From Sphingomicrobium flavum (GTDB taxonomy: Bacteria > Pseudomonadota > Alphaproteobacteria > Sphingomonadales > Sphingomonadaceae), in assembly GCF_024721605.1 (NCBI RefSeq), contig NZ_CP102630.1, forward strand, positions 620,001-684,000: a stretch of DNA of 64,000 nt, given 5' to 3'. The notes under the pieces were generated by a model that was not told the DNA's origin, did not search any database, and saw only the letters and a program-made list of their open reading frames with translations. Shown here piece after piece: positions 36,204-45,212 of this stretch (positions are counted from its first letter, which is position 1; every line of letters starts with the position of its first letter). The position numbers and the translations under genes are program-made.

Positions 36204-36226
36204 AAGGCGCTCCGCGAGGGCGCCTT
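36204..36226 (+). terminator. Stem-loop between converging tRNA-Val and the Crp/Fnr gene
   Basis: AAGGCGC (36204-36210) and GCGCCTT (36220-36226) pair around a 9-base loop. The T-run is short in both directions (TTTG on plus), so it is a modest, possibly two-way, terminator. Confidence 0.5.
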
Positions 36227-36230
36227 TGCC

Positions 36231-36950
36231 TTATCGGCTGAGGGTCTTGCTGCCGAGCAGATAGTCTGGCTGGAAGCTGCCCACCCTCTGCAATTCCACC
36301 CAATCGAGAAATTCGATCATCCGTCCTTCGCGGTGGATCAGCTGCTGGCGCTCCAGTTCGGCGAAAACGCGGTTTACGTTGACCGAGGTCTGCCCGGTGA
36401 TGTCGGCAATCTGCTGCTGGGTGAAGGGCAGGCGCAGCACCTTATTTTCGCCCTCGACGCCGGTGCGTGCGGCCACTTCGCACAGGAAGTGCGCGACGCG
36501 GGCGGTGGAATCGCGGCGACCGCAATTCAATAGCCATTCGTGGCTGATCGAGGCTTCGCGCTGCACCAGGCGGAACAGGAAGGGATTGATCGAGGGATGC
36601 TTGGCGACGACCTCGTAAAAATCATCGTCGCGGCCCACCATCACTTCGCTGCGGACGATCGCCTGCAGCCCATAATCGGCATTGGAGGGCGAGGGCAGGA
36701 TGCCTTCGCCGGGGAAGCGCAGCGACACGATCTGGCGGCGTCCGGCGCCGTCGGACTTGAACTTGCACAGGATACCGGTGCGCACGAACATCACTTCGTT
36801 GCGCGCGCTGCCCGGTTCGCGGAAGGGGCGGCGGGGATCAACCTGCACCAGCTTGCTGGGCATCGAGGAAAGCGCGTCGGCGGCGTCCTTTTCAAGACCG
36901 ACCTTCACCAGCGTGTCCCTAAGGTCCACCCCATTTTCGCCACGTGCCAT
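36231..36950 (-). CDS. Crp/Fnr-family transcription regulator
   Basis: This 239-residue protein has an N-terminal cyclic-nucleotide-like beta-roll (around RFPGEGILPSPS) and a C-terminal winged HTH (FTQQQIADITGQTSVNVNRVFAEL). No Fe-S cysteine cluster like that of FNR is visible; the two Cys seen are apart. Ligand and targets are unknown. The start is uncertain: ATG 36950 is used here, but GTG 36962 and TTG 36965 are better placed behind GGAGAGG on the minus strand. The gap to the HIT gene holds its promoter; no clear hexamers were seen. Confidence 0.88.
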   Translation of the reverse strand: MARGENGVDLRDTLVKVGLEKDAADALSSMPSKLVQVDPRRPFREPGSARNEVMFVRTGILCKFKSDGAGRRQIVSLRFPGEGILPSPSNADYGLQAIVRSEVMVGRDDDFYEVVAKHPSINPFLFRLVQREASISHEWLLNCGRRDSTARVAHFLCEVAARTGVEGENKVLRLPFTQQQIADITGQTSVNVNRVFAELERQQLIHREGRMIEFLDWVELQRVGSFQPDYLLGSKTLSR

Positions 36951-37045
36951 TGATCGACTCACCAACTGTTACCTCTCCGTTCCGCTTTGCAACGAAACTG
37001 ACATGACTGTCATCATCAAAAGCCTTCTCGAGGCTCGTTAACACC

Positions 37046-37477
37046 TTAACATAAGTTAGCGATAATAACAGCTTGCAGTTTTTTCATAGTGGGATCGCTC
37101 ACATTTGCTACCTGACCCAAAGCCGGTGGACCCGGCCAGCCATGGTCCGCAAACTGTGCATTTTCGAAGGTTCGCACTCCCTCATATCGCGGGAAGACGT
37201 GGAAGTGGACGTGGCGATCGACCATCATCAGCATCAGATAGTTCATCTTTTCAGGCGCAACCACGGCGCCCAGCGCTGATTCGATGTCCCTGATAGCGCG
37301 CTGCTGTTCGGCAAAGGCTTCGGCAGGCAGTTCGCCATAGGCGGTCGCCTCGCTTTTCGCGGCGAGGACCAGCGAGCCCAACGTTACCTGTGCCGGGCGC
37401 AATAGCAGCACCCAATGATCATATTCCCTGATCAGGCTGCCCGGATATCCGAACTTTTTCATCGTCTCGTTGGCCAT
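37046..37477 (-). CDS. HIT-family nucleotide-binding hydrolase
   Basis: Histidine-triad proteins hydrolyse nucleoside phosphoramidates or dinucleotide polyphosphates. The 143-residue sequence has the triad as HVHFHVFPR near residue 107 (HxHxH), preceded by MLMMVDR. Other features, such as MANETMKKFGYPGSLI at the start, fit the small HIT group. Start ATG 37477 is used; a longer frame to 37534 adds an Arg-rich stretch. Substrate unknown. Confidence 0.88.
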   Translation of the reverse strand: MANETMKKFGYPGSLIREYDHWVLLLRPAQVTLGSLVLAAKSEATAYGELPAEAFAEQQRAIRDIESALGAVVAPEKMNYLMLMMVDRHVHFHVFPRYEGVRTFENAQFADHGWPGPPALGQVANVSDPTMKKLQAVIIANLC

Positions 37478-37553
37478 CGCCCATTGCTCCGCTTGCCTTT
37501 GTCGAACTTCGACCCTAAGAGCCACGCGCGGCATGGCAACAGGCCTTGCTGAT

Positions 37554-37631
37554 GGCGACCGTAGCTCAGCTGGTTAGAGCACCGGTTTGTGGTACCGGGG
37601 GTCGCGGGTTCAAGTCCCGTCGGTCGCCCCA
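37554..37631 (+). tRNA. tRNA-His (anticodon GTG)
   Basis: The extra 5' base G-1 (37554) typical of tRNA-His pairs with discriminator C73 (37628); GCGACCG (37555-37561) pairs with CGGTCGC (37621-37627), then CCA (37629-37631). The anticodon stem CCGGT/ACCGG encloses TTGTGGT, giving GTG. It lies 29 bases ahead of the dehydrogenase gene. Confidence 0.97.
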
Positions 37632-37660
37632 TTTTACAAATAGATTGGCTGATCACACCC

Positions 37661-38713
37661 ATGTCCATTCTCTGGGATCGCCCCAATTTCGACAATCATG
37701 AAGCCGTTCATTTCGTCACCGACGAAGTGACCGGTCTTCGCGCGATTATCGCCATGCATTCGACCCATCTGGGCCCGGCGGCTGGCGGCACGCGCTTCTG
37801 GCACTATGCCAAGGATGAAGATGCGCTGATGGATGCGCTGCGCCTGTCGCGCGGGATGAGCTACAAAAATGCGATGGCGGGGCTGCCGCTGGGTGGCGGC
37901 AAGGCCGTCATCCTCGCCGATGAAGCCCGCACCAAGACGCCGGAAATGGTCGCCGCTTTCGGGCGCGCGGTAAACCGCCTTGGCGGCAATTACGTCACCG
38001 CCGAAGATGTCGGCATGAGCGTTGCCGACATGATCACCATTTCAGGCGAAACCAAATTCGTTGCGGGCCTGCCGGTGGAGCAAGCCGGTGAAGTGGGCGG
38101 CGATCCCGGCCCGCACACCGCATCGGGCGTTTTCCTCGGCCTCAAGGCCGCTGTGCGCCGCAAACTCGGCAAGGACAATCTGGACGGCGTCCATGTCGCC
38201 ATCCAGGGCGCGGGCAGCGTTGCCAGCCATCTTGCGCGTCATTGCGCCGAAGAAGGCGCACGCCTTTCGATCGCCGATATCGCCACCGACCGGGTCGAAG
38301 CGCTTGCCGCCGATACCGGCGCGACCATCGTCGATCCCGCCGACATTCTGTTTGTCGAGGCCGATGTGGTTAGCCCCTGCGCATTGGGTGCGATCCTCAG
38401 CGAGCAATCGATTGCCCGCCTCAACACCGGCATCATCGCGGGCGCGGCCAACAACCAGCTCGCCCGCCCCGAAGATGGCCAGCGCCTCGCCGCGCGCGAC
38501 ATTCTCTATGCGCCCGATTATGTCATCAATGCCGGCGGTATCATCAACGTGTCGACCGAATATCTCGATGATGGCGGGCATGACCTCGTCAAGCAGCGCA
38601 TCGACGCCATCCCCGGACGCCTCGACCAGATCTGGGACGAAAGCGACAATTCGGGCCGCGATCCGGCCGCCGTTGCCGATGCGATGGCGCAAGCGCTGAT
38701 CGGTCGGGCCTGA
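37661..38713 (+). CDS. Glu/Leu/Phe/Val dehydrogenase family enzyme, leucine-dehydrogenase-like
   Basis: The family oxidatively deaminates branched-chain or aromatic amino acids with NAD+. The 350-residue protein has the catalytic lysine in GMSYKNAMAGLPLGGGKAV, the Rossmann motif IQGAGSVASHLA, and NAGGIINV near the end. Length and sequence fit leucine dehydrogenase rather than the longer glutamate type. Start ATG 37661 gives MSILWDRPNF, a usual opening. The tRNA-His gene just upstream could share its promoter. Confidence 0.9.
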   Translation: MSILWDRPNFDNHEAVHFVTDEVTGLRAIIAMHSTHLGPAAGGTRFWHYAKDEDALMDALRLSRGMSYKNAMAGLPLGGGKAVILADEARTKTPEMVAAFGRAVNRLGGNYVTAEDVGMSVADMITISGETKFVAGLPVEQAGEVGGDPGPHTASGVFLGLKAAVRRKLGKDNLDGVHVAIQGAGSVASHLARHCAEEGARLSIADIATDRVEALAADTGATIVDPADILFVEADVVSPCALGAILSEQSIARLNTGIIAGAANNQLARPEDGQRLAARDILYAPDYVINAGGIINVSTEYLDDGGHDLVKQRIDAIPGRLDQIWDESDNSGRDPAAVADAMAQALIGRA

Positions 38714-38747
38714 CAAGGGGCGCGGGAGCGGCTAACAGGCCAATTCA

Positions 38748-39473
38748 ATGCACCGCTTCGCCAATCCCGCCCGCTTCCTTAAGATCGCGCGCCCCGCCAC
38801 GGCCATTTGCTTCTGGATGGGGCTAATCTTGTTGTTGCCGGGCCTGTATGGCGGCCTCTTGATCACCCCGCCCGATTATCTGCAGGGCGATAGCGCGCGC
38901 ATCCTTTACATCCATGTGCCGACCGCATGGCTGGGCATGGCGGGCTGGAGCGGCCTTGCCGTCGCCAGCATCAGTCAGCTGGTCTGGCGCCATCCGCTGG
39001 CCTTCGTTGCCGCGCGCGCCATCGCGCCCGCTGGCGCGCTGTTCGCGGCGCTATGCCTGATCACTGGCTCGATCTGGGGGCGTCCAACTTGGGGGACCTG
39101 GTGGGAATGGGATGGGCGGCTCACCTCGATGTTGATCCTCTTCTTCCTTTACCTTGCCTATATTGCACTGGCCGATGCCGATCGCGAGCGGGGCGGGGAA
39201 GGGCGCATTGCCGCCATTTTCGGCGTCGCAGGCACGGTGATCCTGCCGGTCATCCATTATTCGGTGGTCTGGTGGAACACGCTCCACCAGGGCCAGTCGA
39301 TCAGCCTCATTCGCGGCGAAACCAGCATTGCCGATGAATTGATCTGGCCGCTGCCCTTCACCGTGCTGGGCTTCAGCCTGTTGTTCGGCGCGATGGTGCT
39401 GATGCGTATGCGCGCCATGTTGGCCCAAGGCCGCATCGAAGCGCGCCTGCGCCGACAGGCCGAGGGGGAATGA
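38748..39473 (+). CDS. ccmC: CcmC, heme exporter/handling membrane protein
   Basis: CcmC moves heme onto the periplasmic chaperone CcmE. The 241-residue protein has six hydrophobic segments and the tryptophan-rich heme site WGTWWEWDGRLTS, plus conserved histidines in YIHVPTAWLGM and IHYSVVWWNTLHQG. It opens a tight operon; the ABC subunits CcmA and CcmB are not in this window. Its stop overlaps ccmD by ATGA. Confidence 0.96.
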   Translation: MHRFANPARFLKIARPATAICFWMGLILLLPGLYGGLLITPPDYLQGDSARILYIHVPTAWLGMAGWSGLAVASISQLVWRHPLAFVAARAIAPAGALFAALCLITGSIWGRPTWGTWWEWDGRLTSMLILFFLYLAYIALADADRERGGEGRIAAIFGVAGTVILPVIHYSVVWWNTLHQGQSISLIRGETSIADELIWPLPFTVLGFSLLFGAMVLMRMRAMLAQGRIEARLRRQAEGE

Positions 39474-39598
39474 TGGACCATACGCCCTTTATCATTGCCG
39501 CCTACAGCATCACATTGGGAGCCACCGCGCTCAAGCTGCTGCTCGACTGGCGCGCCATGCGCAGCGCCGAGCGGCGGATCGAAGAATTGAAGCGGTGA
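39470..39598 (+). CDS. ccmD: CcmD, small heme exporter membrane protein
   Basis: A 42-residue protein, short enough to be missed. It starts MMDHTPFIIAAYSITLG and has one hydrophobic helix, then a charged helix (LLLDWRAMRSAERRIEEL), just as CcmD does. CcmD holds the CcmABC-CcmE complex together. Position between ccmC and ccmE and ATGA overlap at the start (39470-39473) support it. Second Met at 39473. Confidence 0.9.
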   Translation: MMDHTPFIIAAYSITLGATALKLLLDWRAMRSAERRIEELKR

Positions 39599-39600
39599 CA

Positions 39601-40035
39601 ATGCGCGCGAAGAACCAACGCCTGCTCCTCGTCTCGCTCGCCTTACTGGCGCTGGGCGGTGCGGCTTTGCTGGCGCTGTGGGGCCTGCAGGACCGCGCTG
39701 CCTATTTCGTCACCCCAGCCGATATCGTCGCGGGCAAGGTCGAACCCGGCCAGGCGCTGCGCTTGGGCGGTATGGTGCGCGAGGGATCGGTCGAGCGCGG
39801 CGCGGATGGCGTCAGCGTCACCTTCACCGTCTTTGACGAAAGCAGCGAAACACCGGTTTTCTATCGCGGCATCCTGCCCGACCTGTTCCGCGAAGGCTCA
39901 GGCGTGGTCGCCGAAGGACGTTTGGATGGCGTCGGCATCTTCCAGGCCGACACCATCCTCGCCAAGCATGACGAACGTTACATGCCGCCCCAGCTCGGCG
40001 ATGCCGAAGCGGCGACCGAGACGCTGGAGCAGTGA
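39601..40035 (+). CDS. ccmE: CcmE, periplasmic heme chaperone
   Basis: CcmE binds heme covalently through a histidine and passes it to CcmF. The 144-residue protein has an N-terminal anchor helix, an OB-fold body, and the heme site as AKHDERYMPP. ATG 39601 is preferred; GTG 39595, overlapping the ccmD stop, would add two residues. The end overlaps ccmF. Confidence 0.95.
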   Translation: MRAKNQRLLLVSLALLALGGAALLALWGLQDRAAYFVTPADIVAGKVEPGQALRLGGMVREGSVERGADGVSVTFTVFDESSETPVFYRGILPDLFREGSGVVAEGRLDGVGIFQADTILAKHDERYMPPQLGDAEAATETLEQ

Positions 40036-41972
40036 TCGCCGAATTCGCCCATGCCGCGCTTTGGCTCGCCGCGGCGCTCTGCCTGCTGCAGCTGGGCTTC
40101 GGCATTGCTGGAATGCGCGGGGACGAAGCCTCATTGTCAGGAGCGCGCAAGGTCGCGGCGGTGCAGGGCGTGCTGGTGCTGGCGGCGTTCCTCTGCCTGG
40201 TCTGGCTGTTCGTACGCACCGACCTGTCGGTCCTGCTGGTCGCGTCCAACAGCCACAGTGCCAAGCCCCTCATCTACAAGATTGCCGGTGCATGGGGGAA
40301 TCATGAAGGCTCGATGCTGCTGTGGCTGACGGTGCTGAGCTTTGGCGGCGCCCTGCTGGCCTTGTTCGAGCGGCGCCTGTCAGAGCGTACGCTGGCGGCC
40401 ACGCTGGCGGCGCAAGCCAGCATCGGCATCGGTTTCTTCGCATTCCTCCTTTTCTCCTCCAACCCGTTCGAGCGGCTCAATCCTTCTGCGATCGAGGGCA
40501 GGGGGCTCAACCCGCTGCTGCAGGACCCGGGTTTGGCCTTCCATCCGCCCACGCTCTATATCGGCTATGTCGGCCTGTCGGTGGCCTTCAGCCTGGCCGT
40601 CGGCGCGATGCTGACCAACAGCGTGGGCAGTCATCTCGCCCGCGCCATGCGGCCCTGGGTGCTGGGCAGCTGGATCTTCCTGACGGGGGGCATCCTGGCC
40701 GGAAGCTATTGGGCTTATTATGAGCTGGGCTGGGGCGGCTACTGGTTCTGGGATCCGGTCGAAAATGCCTCGCTCATGCCCTGGCTGGCAGCGACGGCCT
40801 TGCTCCATTCGGTCGGCGTGCTGGCGGCGCGCAATGCGCTGAAAGCCTGGACGATGATGCTGGCGCTGATCGGCTTTTCCATGTCGATGGTGGGCACTTT
40901 CCTCGTACGATCGGGCATCCTCACTTCGGTCCATGCCTTTGCGGTCGATCCCCAGCGCGGCAGCTTCATCCTCTTCCTGCTCACCTTCTATATTGGCGCC
41001 GCGCTGCTGCTGTTCGGGCTGCGCATCGGCCATGTGCGCGATAGCGAGCCGTTTGAGCCGGTGAGCCGCGAAGGCGGGCTGGTCATCAACAATCTGTTGC
41101 TGTCGGTCATCCTCGCTCTGGTCTTCATCGGCACGCTCTATCCCATTTTCGCCGAAGCGATGGGCGAGCAGGTGTCGGTCGGTCCCCCTTATTTCAACTC
41201 AGTCATCGGCCCGCTGGCGCTGATCCTCGCGCTCTTCCTGTTCGTCGGACCGAGCTTGTCTTGGCGGCGGCAGAAGCGGACCTTGCCCAAGCTCATTGTC
41301 GCGGCGGCGCTCATCAGCATTGCCATGCTGGTCGCCACCTTCATCATTGGCTGGGAGATGACGCTGCTCGAACGGCTGGGTCTGGCCATTGCGCCGGGTC
41401 TCGCGCTCGCGAGCCTGGCGCCGCTCATCGGTCGCAAGCTGCTGCGTACGCCCGCTGCAATCTACGGCATGGTCGTTGCCCATTTCGGCATCGCCGTCCT
41501 GCTCGCAGGAATGGCGAGTGAAAGCGCCTTCACCCAGGAACGACTGGTCAGCGCCCAGCCGGGTGAACAGGTCGAGGTCGGGCCCTGGCTGATCGGTTTC
41601 GAAGGTGTCGAGCCCATTGCCGGGCCCAACTGGACCGCGGTCGAAGCCGAACTGCGCGCCACCACCGGAAGCGGCGTCACCGTCATGCGCCCGCAATCGC
41701 GCACCTTTGCCTCGCCCCCCACCACCACCAGCGAAGCCGCGCTGGCGACCCGCTGGAACGGCCAGCTTTACGCGGTCATCGGCACCGGCAGCCTGGGGGA
41801 AGGCTGGCAATTGCGATTGTGGTGGAAACCCTTCGTGACCTTCATCTGGCTGGGCGGCGCATTGATCGCGCTGGGCGGGCTGATCTCGCTTGTCGGGCGC
41901 GCCTTTGGCGGCTGGCGGCGCACACGGCGACTTAGTGATAGCGAAGGCTATCAGCGGAGGGCGCAATGGTGA
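40032..41972 (+). CDS. ccmF: CcmF, cytochrome c heme lyase subunit (GTG start)
   Basis: CcmF, with CcmH and CcmI, ligates heme to apocytochrome c. The 646-residue polytopic protein has the conserved WGGYWFWDPVENASLMPW motif and many helices, with VGPPYFNSV in a periplasmic loop. The start is GTG 40032, overlapping the ccmE TGA as GTGA. It overlaps ccmG by 7 bases. Confidence 0.96.
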   Translation: MIAEFAHAALWLAAALCLLQLGFGIAGMRGDEASLSGARKVAAVQGVLVLAAFLCLVWLFVRTDLSVLLVASNSHSAKPLIYKIAGAWGNHEGSMLLWLTVLSFGGALLALFERRLSERTLAATLAAQASIGIGFFAFLLFSSNPFERLNPSAIEGRGLNPLLQDPGLAFHPPTLYIGYVGLSVAFSLAVGAMLTNSVGSHLARAMRPWVLGSWIFLTGGILAGSYWAYYELGWGGYWFWDPVENASLMPWLAATALLHSVGVLAARNALKAWTMMLALIGFSMSMVGTFLVRSGILTSVHAFAVDPQRGSFILFLLTFYIGAALLLFGLRIGHVRDSEPFEPVSREGGLVINNLLLSVILALVFIGTLYPIFAEAMGEQVSVGPPYFNSVIGPLALILALFLFVGPSLSWRRQKRTLPKLIVAAALISIAMLVATFIIGWEMTLLERLGLAIAPGLALASLAPLIGRKLLRTPAAIYGMVVAHFGIAVLLAGMASESAFTQERLVSAQPGEQVEVGPWLIGFEGVEPIAGPNWTAVEAELRATTGSGVTVMRPQSRTFASPPTTTSEAALATRWNGQLYAVIGTGSLGEGWQLRLWWKPFVTFIWLGGALIALGGLISLVGRAFGGWRRTRRLSDSEGYQRRAQW

Positions 41973-42490
41973 GGCGCTTCCTGCCGCTTGTGTTGGTGCT
42001 GCTGTTCGCGCTGGTCGCGGCGTGGCGGCTGGCCAATCCCGGCGATACGCAAATCCGCTCCAAATTGGTGGGCCAGCCATTGCCGAGCTTCGCGCTGGCG
42101 GCGGCGTTGGACGACAAGCCGGGGCTCGCCTCGGCCGACTATGCCGCATCTGACGGCCCGCGGCTGATCAACATTTTTGCCAGCTGGTGCGTCCCCTGCA
42201 TCGCCGAAGCGCCCCTCCTCGATGCGCTCTCCAAGCAAGGCGTGCCGATCGACGGGATCGCGGTGCGCGATACGCCCGAAGACATCACCAATTTCCTTGC
42301 GCTCCATGGCGATCCGTTCGAGCGGCTGGGTGCCGACCCGCGCTCTGAGGCCATGATCGCGCTTGGCGCTTCGGGGGTACCCGAAACCTTCGTCGTCGAT
42401 GCCCGAGGCGTCATCCGCTATCACCATCAGGGCCCGCTCGCCCCGGCCGACGTCGCGCCCCTGAAGGCCGCGTGGGAGGCGGCGCGATGA
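41966..42490 (+). CDS. ccmG: CcmG/DsbE, thiol-disulfide oxidoreductase
   Basis: This 174-residue anchored thioredoxin-like protein keeps apocytochrome c cysteines reduced. The active site is FASWCVPCIAEAP near residue 71, with the cis-proline in GVPETFVVD. An N-terminal hydrophobic anchor is visible. Overlaps: 7 bases with ccmF and ATGA with ccmH. Confidence 0.95.
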   Translation: MVRRFLPLVLVLLFALVAAWRLANPGDTQIRSKLVGQPLPSFALAAALDDKPGLASADYAASDGPRLINIFASWCVPCIAEAPLLDALSKQGVPIDGIAVRDTPEDITNFLALHGDPFERLGADPRSEAMIALGASGVPETFVVDARGVIRYHHQGPLAPADVAPLKAAWEAAR

Positions 42491-42897
42491 AACTGTGGCT
42501 CCTCGCACTCGCGCTATTGGTCGCATCGCCCGCCTTCGCGCAGGGCCGCTTGGCCGACGCAGAATTTGCCAACCGGCAATTGCCTGATGCGGCTGAGGAA
42601 CGCGCCGCGCACGATCTGATGGCGGAGCTCCGCTGCCTCGTCTGCCAGGGCCAATCGATCATCGACAGCGATGCCGACATGGCGGGCGACATGCGCCATC
42701 TGATCCGCACCCGCATCGCTGCGGGCGAGAGTCCCGAGCAGATCCGTGCCTATCTGATCGAACGTTATGGCGACTGGGTCAGCTATCGCCCGGCGGCGGG
42801 GAACAGGCTGTTCTGGCCCCTTTATGCCGCGCCCATCCTCCTCTTGGCGCTGGGCTTGTTCATGCTGCGCCGCCGTTTCCGGAGGCGCGGACAATGA
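42487..42897 (+). CDS. ccmH: CcmH/CycL, apocytochrome c thiol-handling protein
   Basis: The 136-residue protein has a signal peptide ending near AFAQ, the redox motif LRCLVCQGQSI, and a C-terminal anchor helix followed by an Arg-rich tail. It is the short CcmH form, with the TPR part encoded separately next door. ATG 42487 overlaps the ccmG stop (ATGA), deciding the start against one 15 bases upstream. Confidence 0.95.
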   Translation: MKLWLLALALLVASPAFAQGRLADAEFANRQLPDAAEERAAHDLMAELRCLVCQGQSIIDSDADMAGDMRHLIRTRIAAGESPEQIRAYLIERYGDWVSYRPAAGNRLFWPLYAAPILLLALGLFMLRRRFRRRGQ

Positions 42898-43520
42898 TGG
42901 CTTACCTTCTCATCCTGCTGCTGGCGGCGGCGATCCTGGGGGCGATGTGGCTGACGCGGCTGCGCGGGCCCCATCTCACCATCGTGGCAGCAACCTTGGC
43001 GTTCGGTGCAGCGGGTTACGCGCTGGCCGGCCGACCGGCTCTCGACGGCGACCCGCGCGCCGAGCAGCAGGCTCGCGCGCCCATGCCGCTGACGGGCGCG
43101 CGCCGTGCTTTCTTCGGCCAGTTCGATTTTGCCGATCAGTGGATCATCATCGCCGAGGGCTATGCCGCGCGCGGAGAGACGCGCGATGCCGCTGGCGTCA
43201 TCCGTTCCGGGCTGCGCGAAAGCCCGCGCAATCTCGCGCTGTGGACCATGTATGGCAACGCGCTGACCGACCATGCCGGAGGTCTCAATCCTGCAGCCGA
43301 ATTTGCCTTCGCTCGGGCGGAAGAGTTGGGTCCGGAACATCCCGGCCCGCGCTTTTTCCGCGCGTTGGCGCAGGCGCGCTCGGGCCAGGTCGACCCTGCG
43401 CTCGCAACCTGGCGCGAACTGCTTGAGGAATTGCCCGAGGATGCCGCGGTGCGCCCCCTGATCGAACAGGGGATCGCGACCTTCCAGGCGCCCGGCAATC
43501 CTCAGTCGAGCGGGACGTAA
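42894..43520 (+). CDS. CcmI-like TPR protein (CycH), cytochrome c maturation
   Basis: CcmI binds the C-terminus of apocytochrome c. This 208-residue version has two N-terminal transmembrane helices and TPR units (WIIIAEGYAARGETRDAAGV, ALWTMYGNALTDHAGG, PRFFRALAQARSGQVD). It is shorter than many CcmI proteins. ATGA overlap with ccmH. Its last 19 bases overlap the end of the converging ald gene. Confidence 0.88.
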   Translation: MMAYLLILLLAAAILGAMWLTRLRGPHLTIVAATLAFGAAGYALAGRPALDGDPRAEQQARAPMPLTGARRAFFGQFDFADQWIIIAEGYAARGETRDAAGVIRSGLRESPRNLALWTMYGNALTDHAGGLNPAAEFAFARAEELGPEHPGPRFFRALAQARSGQVDPALATWRELLEELPEDAAVRPLIEQGIATFQAPGNPQSSGT

Positions 43521-44608
43521 TCGATCGTATCGAAGGTGTCGGCCACGGCCTTGTGGCGAACATGACCACCCGAAACGTTAAGGCCATTGGCGAGGTGCGG
43601 ATCGTCCGCCATCGCCTTGACCGCGCCCTTGTTGGCGATCTGGATCGCGTGGGGGAGGGTGGCATTGTTGAGCGCGAAGGTGCTGGTCCGCGCAACCGCG
43701 CCCGGCATGTTGGCGACGCAATAATGGATGACCCCGTCAACTTCATAGACCGGGTTGTCATGCGTGGTCGCCTTGGAGGTTTCGAAACAGCCGCCCTGGT
43801 CGATCGCGATATCCACCAGCACGCTGCCGCGCTTCATGGTCGACAGCTGGTCGCGGCGGACGAGCTTGGGCGCTGCGGCACCTGGCACCAATACCGCGCC
43901 GATGACCAGCTCGGCTTCCTGGATGGCATTGGCGATCGCGGCCTTGGAGGCATAGGCCGTCTTGATCTGGCTGCCGAAATGAAGGTCGAGCTCGGCCAGG
44001 CGATCGGGATTGATGTCGTAGATGGTGACGTCGGCGCGCTGGCCGGTCGCCATCATCGCTGCGTTGATCCCGGCCACACCGCCGCCAAGGATCGCCACCT
44101 TGGCCGGCGCAACGCCCGGCACACCGCCGAGCAGCACGCCGCGGCCGCCCTGTTCCTTTTCAAGGTAATGCGCGCCGACCTGGACCGACATGCGGCCCGC
44201 CACTTCGCTCATGGGCTTGAGCAGCGGCAGCGTGCCTGCAGGGCTGGTGACCGTTTCATAGGCAATGCAGGTCGCGCCCGATTTCATCAGGCCTTCGGTC
44301 TGCGGCTGATCGGCGGCGAGGTGCAGATAGGTGTAGAGGATATGGTGAGGCTCCAGCATCGCGATTTCCTGCGGCTGGGGCTCCTTCACCTTCACGATCA
44401 TCTCGGCGGTGGAGAAGACTTCGGCGGCGGTCGGCAGGATGGTCGCGCCCACGGCCTGATAGGCGTCATCGTCAAAATCGATGCCGCAACCGGCCTTGGT
44501 TTCGACAAAGACGTCATGCCCGTTGGCCACCAGTTCGGATACCGAGGCAGGGGTCAGCCCGACCCGATATTCATGGTTCTTGATTTCCTTGGGAACGCCG
44601 ACGCGCAT
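43502..44608 (-). CDS. ald: Alanine dehydrogenase
   Basis: It catalyses the NAD-linked interconversion of L-alanine and pyruvate plus ammonia. The 368-residue protein starts MRVGVPKEIKNHEYRVGLTP and has the catalytic Lys/His region (ILYTYLHLAADQP), the Rossmann motif ILGGGVAGINAA and the late HYCVANMPGAVARTST. Length is normal. It stands alone between converging ccmI and a divergent gene. Confidence 0.97.
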   Translation of the reverse strand: MRVGVPKEIKNHEYRVGLTPASVSELVANGHDVFVETKAGCGIDFDDDAYQAVGATILPTAAEVFSTAEMIVKVKEPQPQEIAMLEPHHILYTYLHLAADQPQTEGLMKSGATCIAYETVTSPAGTLPLLKPMSEVAGRMSVQVGAHYLEKEQGGRGVLLGGVPGVAPAKVAILGGGVAGINAAMMATGQRADVTIYDINPDRLAELDLHFGSQIKTAYASKAAIANAIQEAELVIGAVLVPGAAAPKLVRRDQLSTMKRGSVLVDIAIDQGGCFETSKATTHDNPVYEVDGVIHYCVANMPGAVARTSTFALNNATLPHAIQIANKGAVKAMADDPHLANGLNVSGGHVRHKAVADTFDTIDYVPLD

Positions 44609-44705
44609 GACAGGTCTCTCCTAAGTCTCTTTCGTTGCGCGCGCTATAGCCCCGGCCCGCCCTTTTGTGCCATCCCCTTTTCCACCACTGGATGGAGGGA
44701 CAATC

Positions 44706-45212
44706 TTGACCGGCGCACTGATCGTGACAGCGGGGCTCGGGCATGGCGATGCGGGCTGGCTGACGGCCGAGCGCGACGCCCATTTCCCGGCCGAGCGCAA
44801 CTATCTCAAGGCGCATCTCACCATGTTCCACGCCCTGCCACCAAGCTGCGAGGCGGAGGCGCGCGCCATCCTCAAGCGGGTGACCGCGGCCTATCCCCGG
44901 CCCGAGGCGAACCTCACCGAGATGATGATGATGGGGAGGGGCGTGGCCTATCGCGTCCGATCAGAGGAACTGAGCGCGATCCGCGAGGAAATTGCCGACC
45001 ATTTTCATGGCATGCTGACCGCGCAGGATGCTGGGGGCTGGCGCCCGCACATCACCATCCAGAACAAGGTCGAACCGAAGGAAGCCAAGGCTCTTTACGC
45101 CGCCAAATCGGCCACCTTCGCGCCGCGCCCGCTGGAGATCAGGGGGCTGGAACTGTACCGCTATCTGGGCGGACCGTGGGAGGCCTTGGGGAGCTTCAGC
45201 TTTCGCGGTTAG
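44706..45212 (+). CDS. 2'-5' RNA ligase-superfamily protein (TTG start)
   Basis: The family has two H-x-[ST]-x motifs and acts as cyclic phosphodiesterase or ligase on RNA or nucleotides. Here they read AHLTMF and PHITIQ, about 68 residues apart in a protein of about 168. The start is taken as TTG 44706 because a fine ribosome site (GGAGGGA, 44694-44700) sits at the right distance; a GTG at 44667 would add a Pro-rich stretch. Biological substrate unknown. Its stop shares TTAG with the converging DUF3775-like gene. Confidence 0.82.
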   Translation: MTGALIVTAGLGHGDAGWLTAERDAHFPAERNYLKAHLTMFHALPPSCEAEARAILKRVTAAYPRPEANLTEMMMMGRGVAYRVRSEELSAIREEIADHFHGMLTAQDAGGWRPHITIQNKVEPKEAKALYAAKSATFAPRPLEIRGLELYRYLGGPWEALGSFSFRG

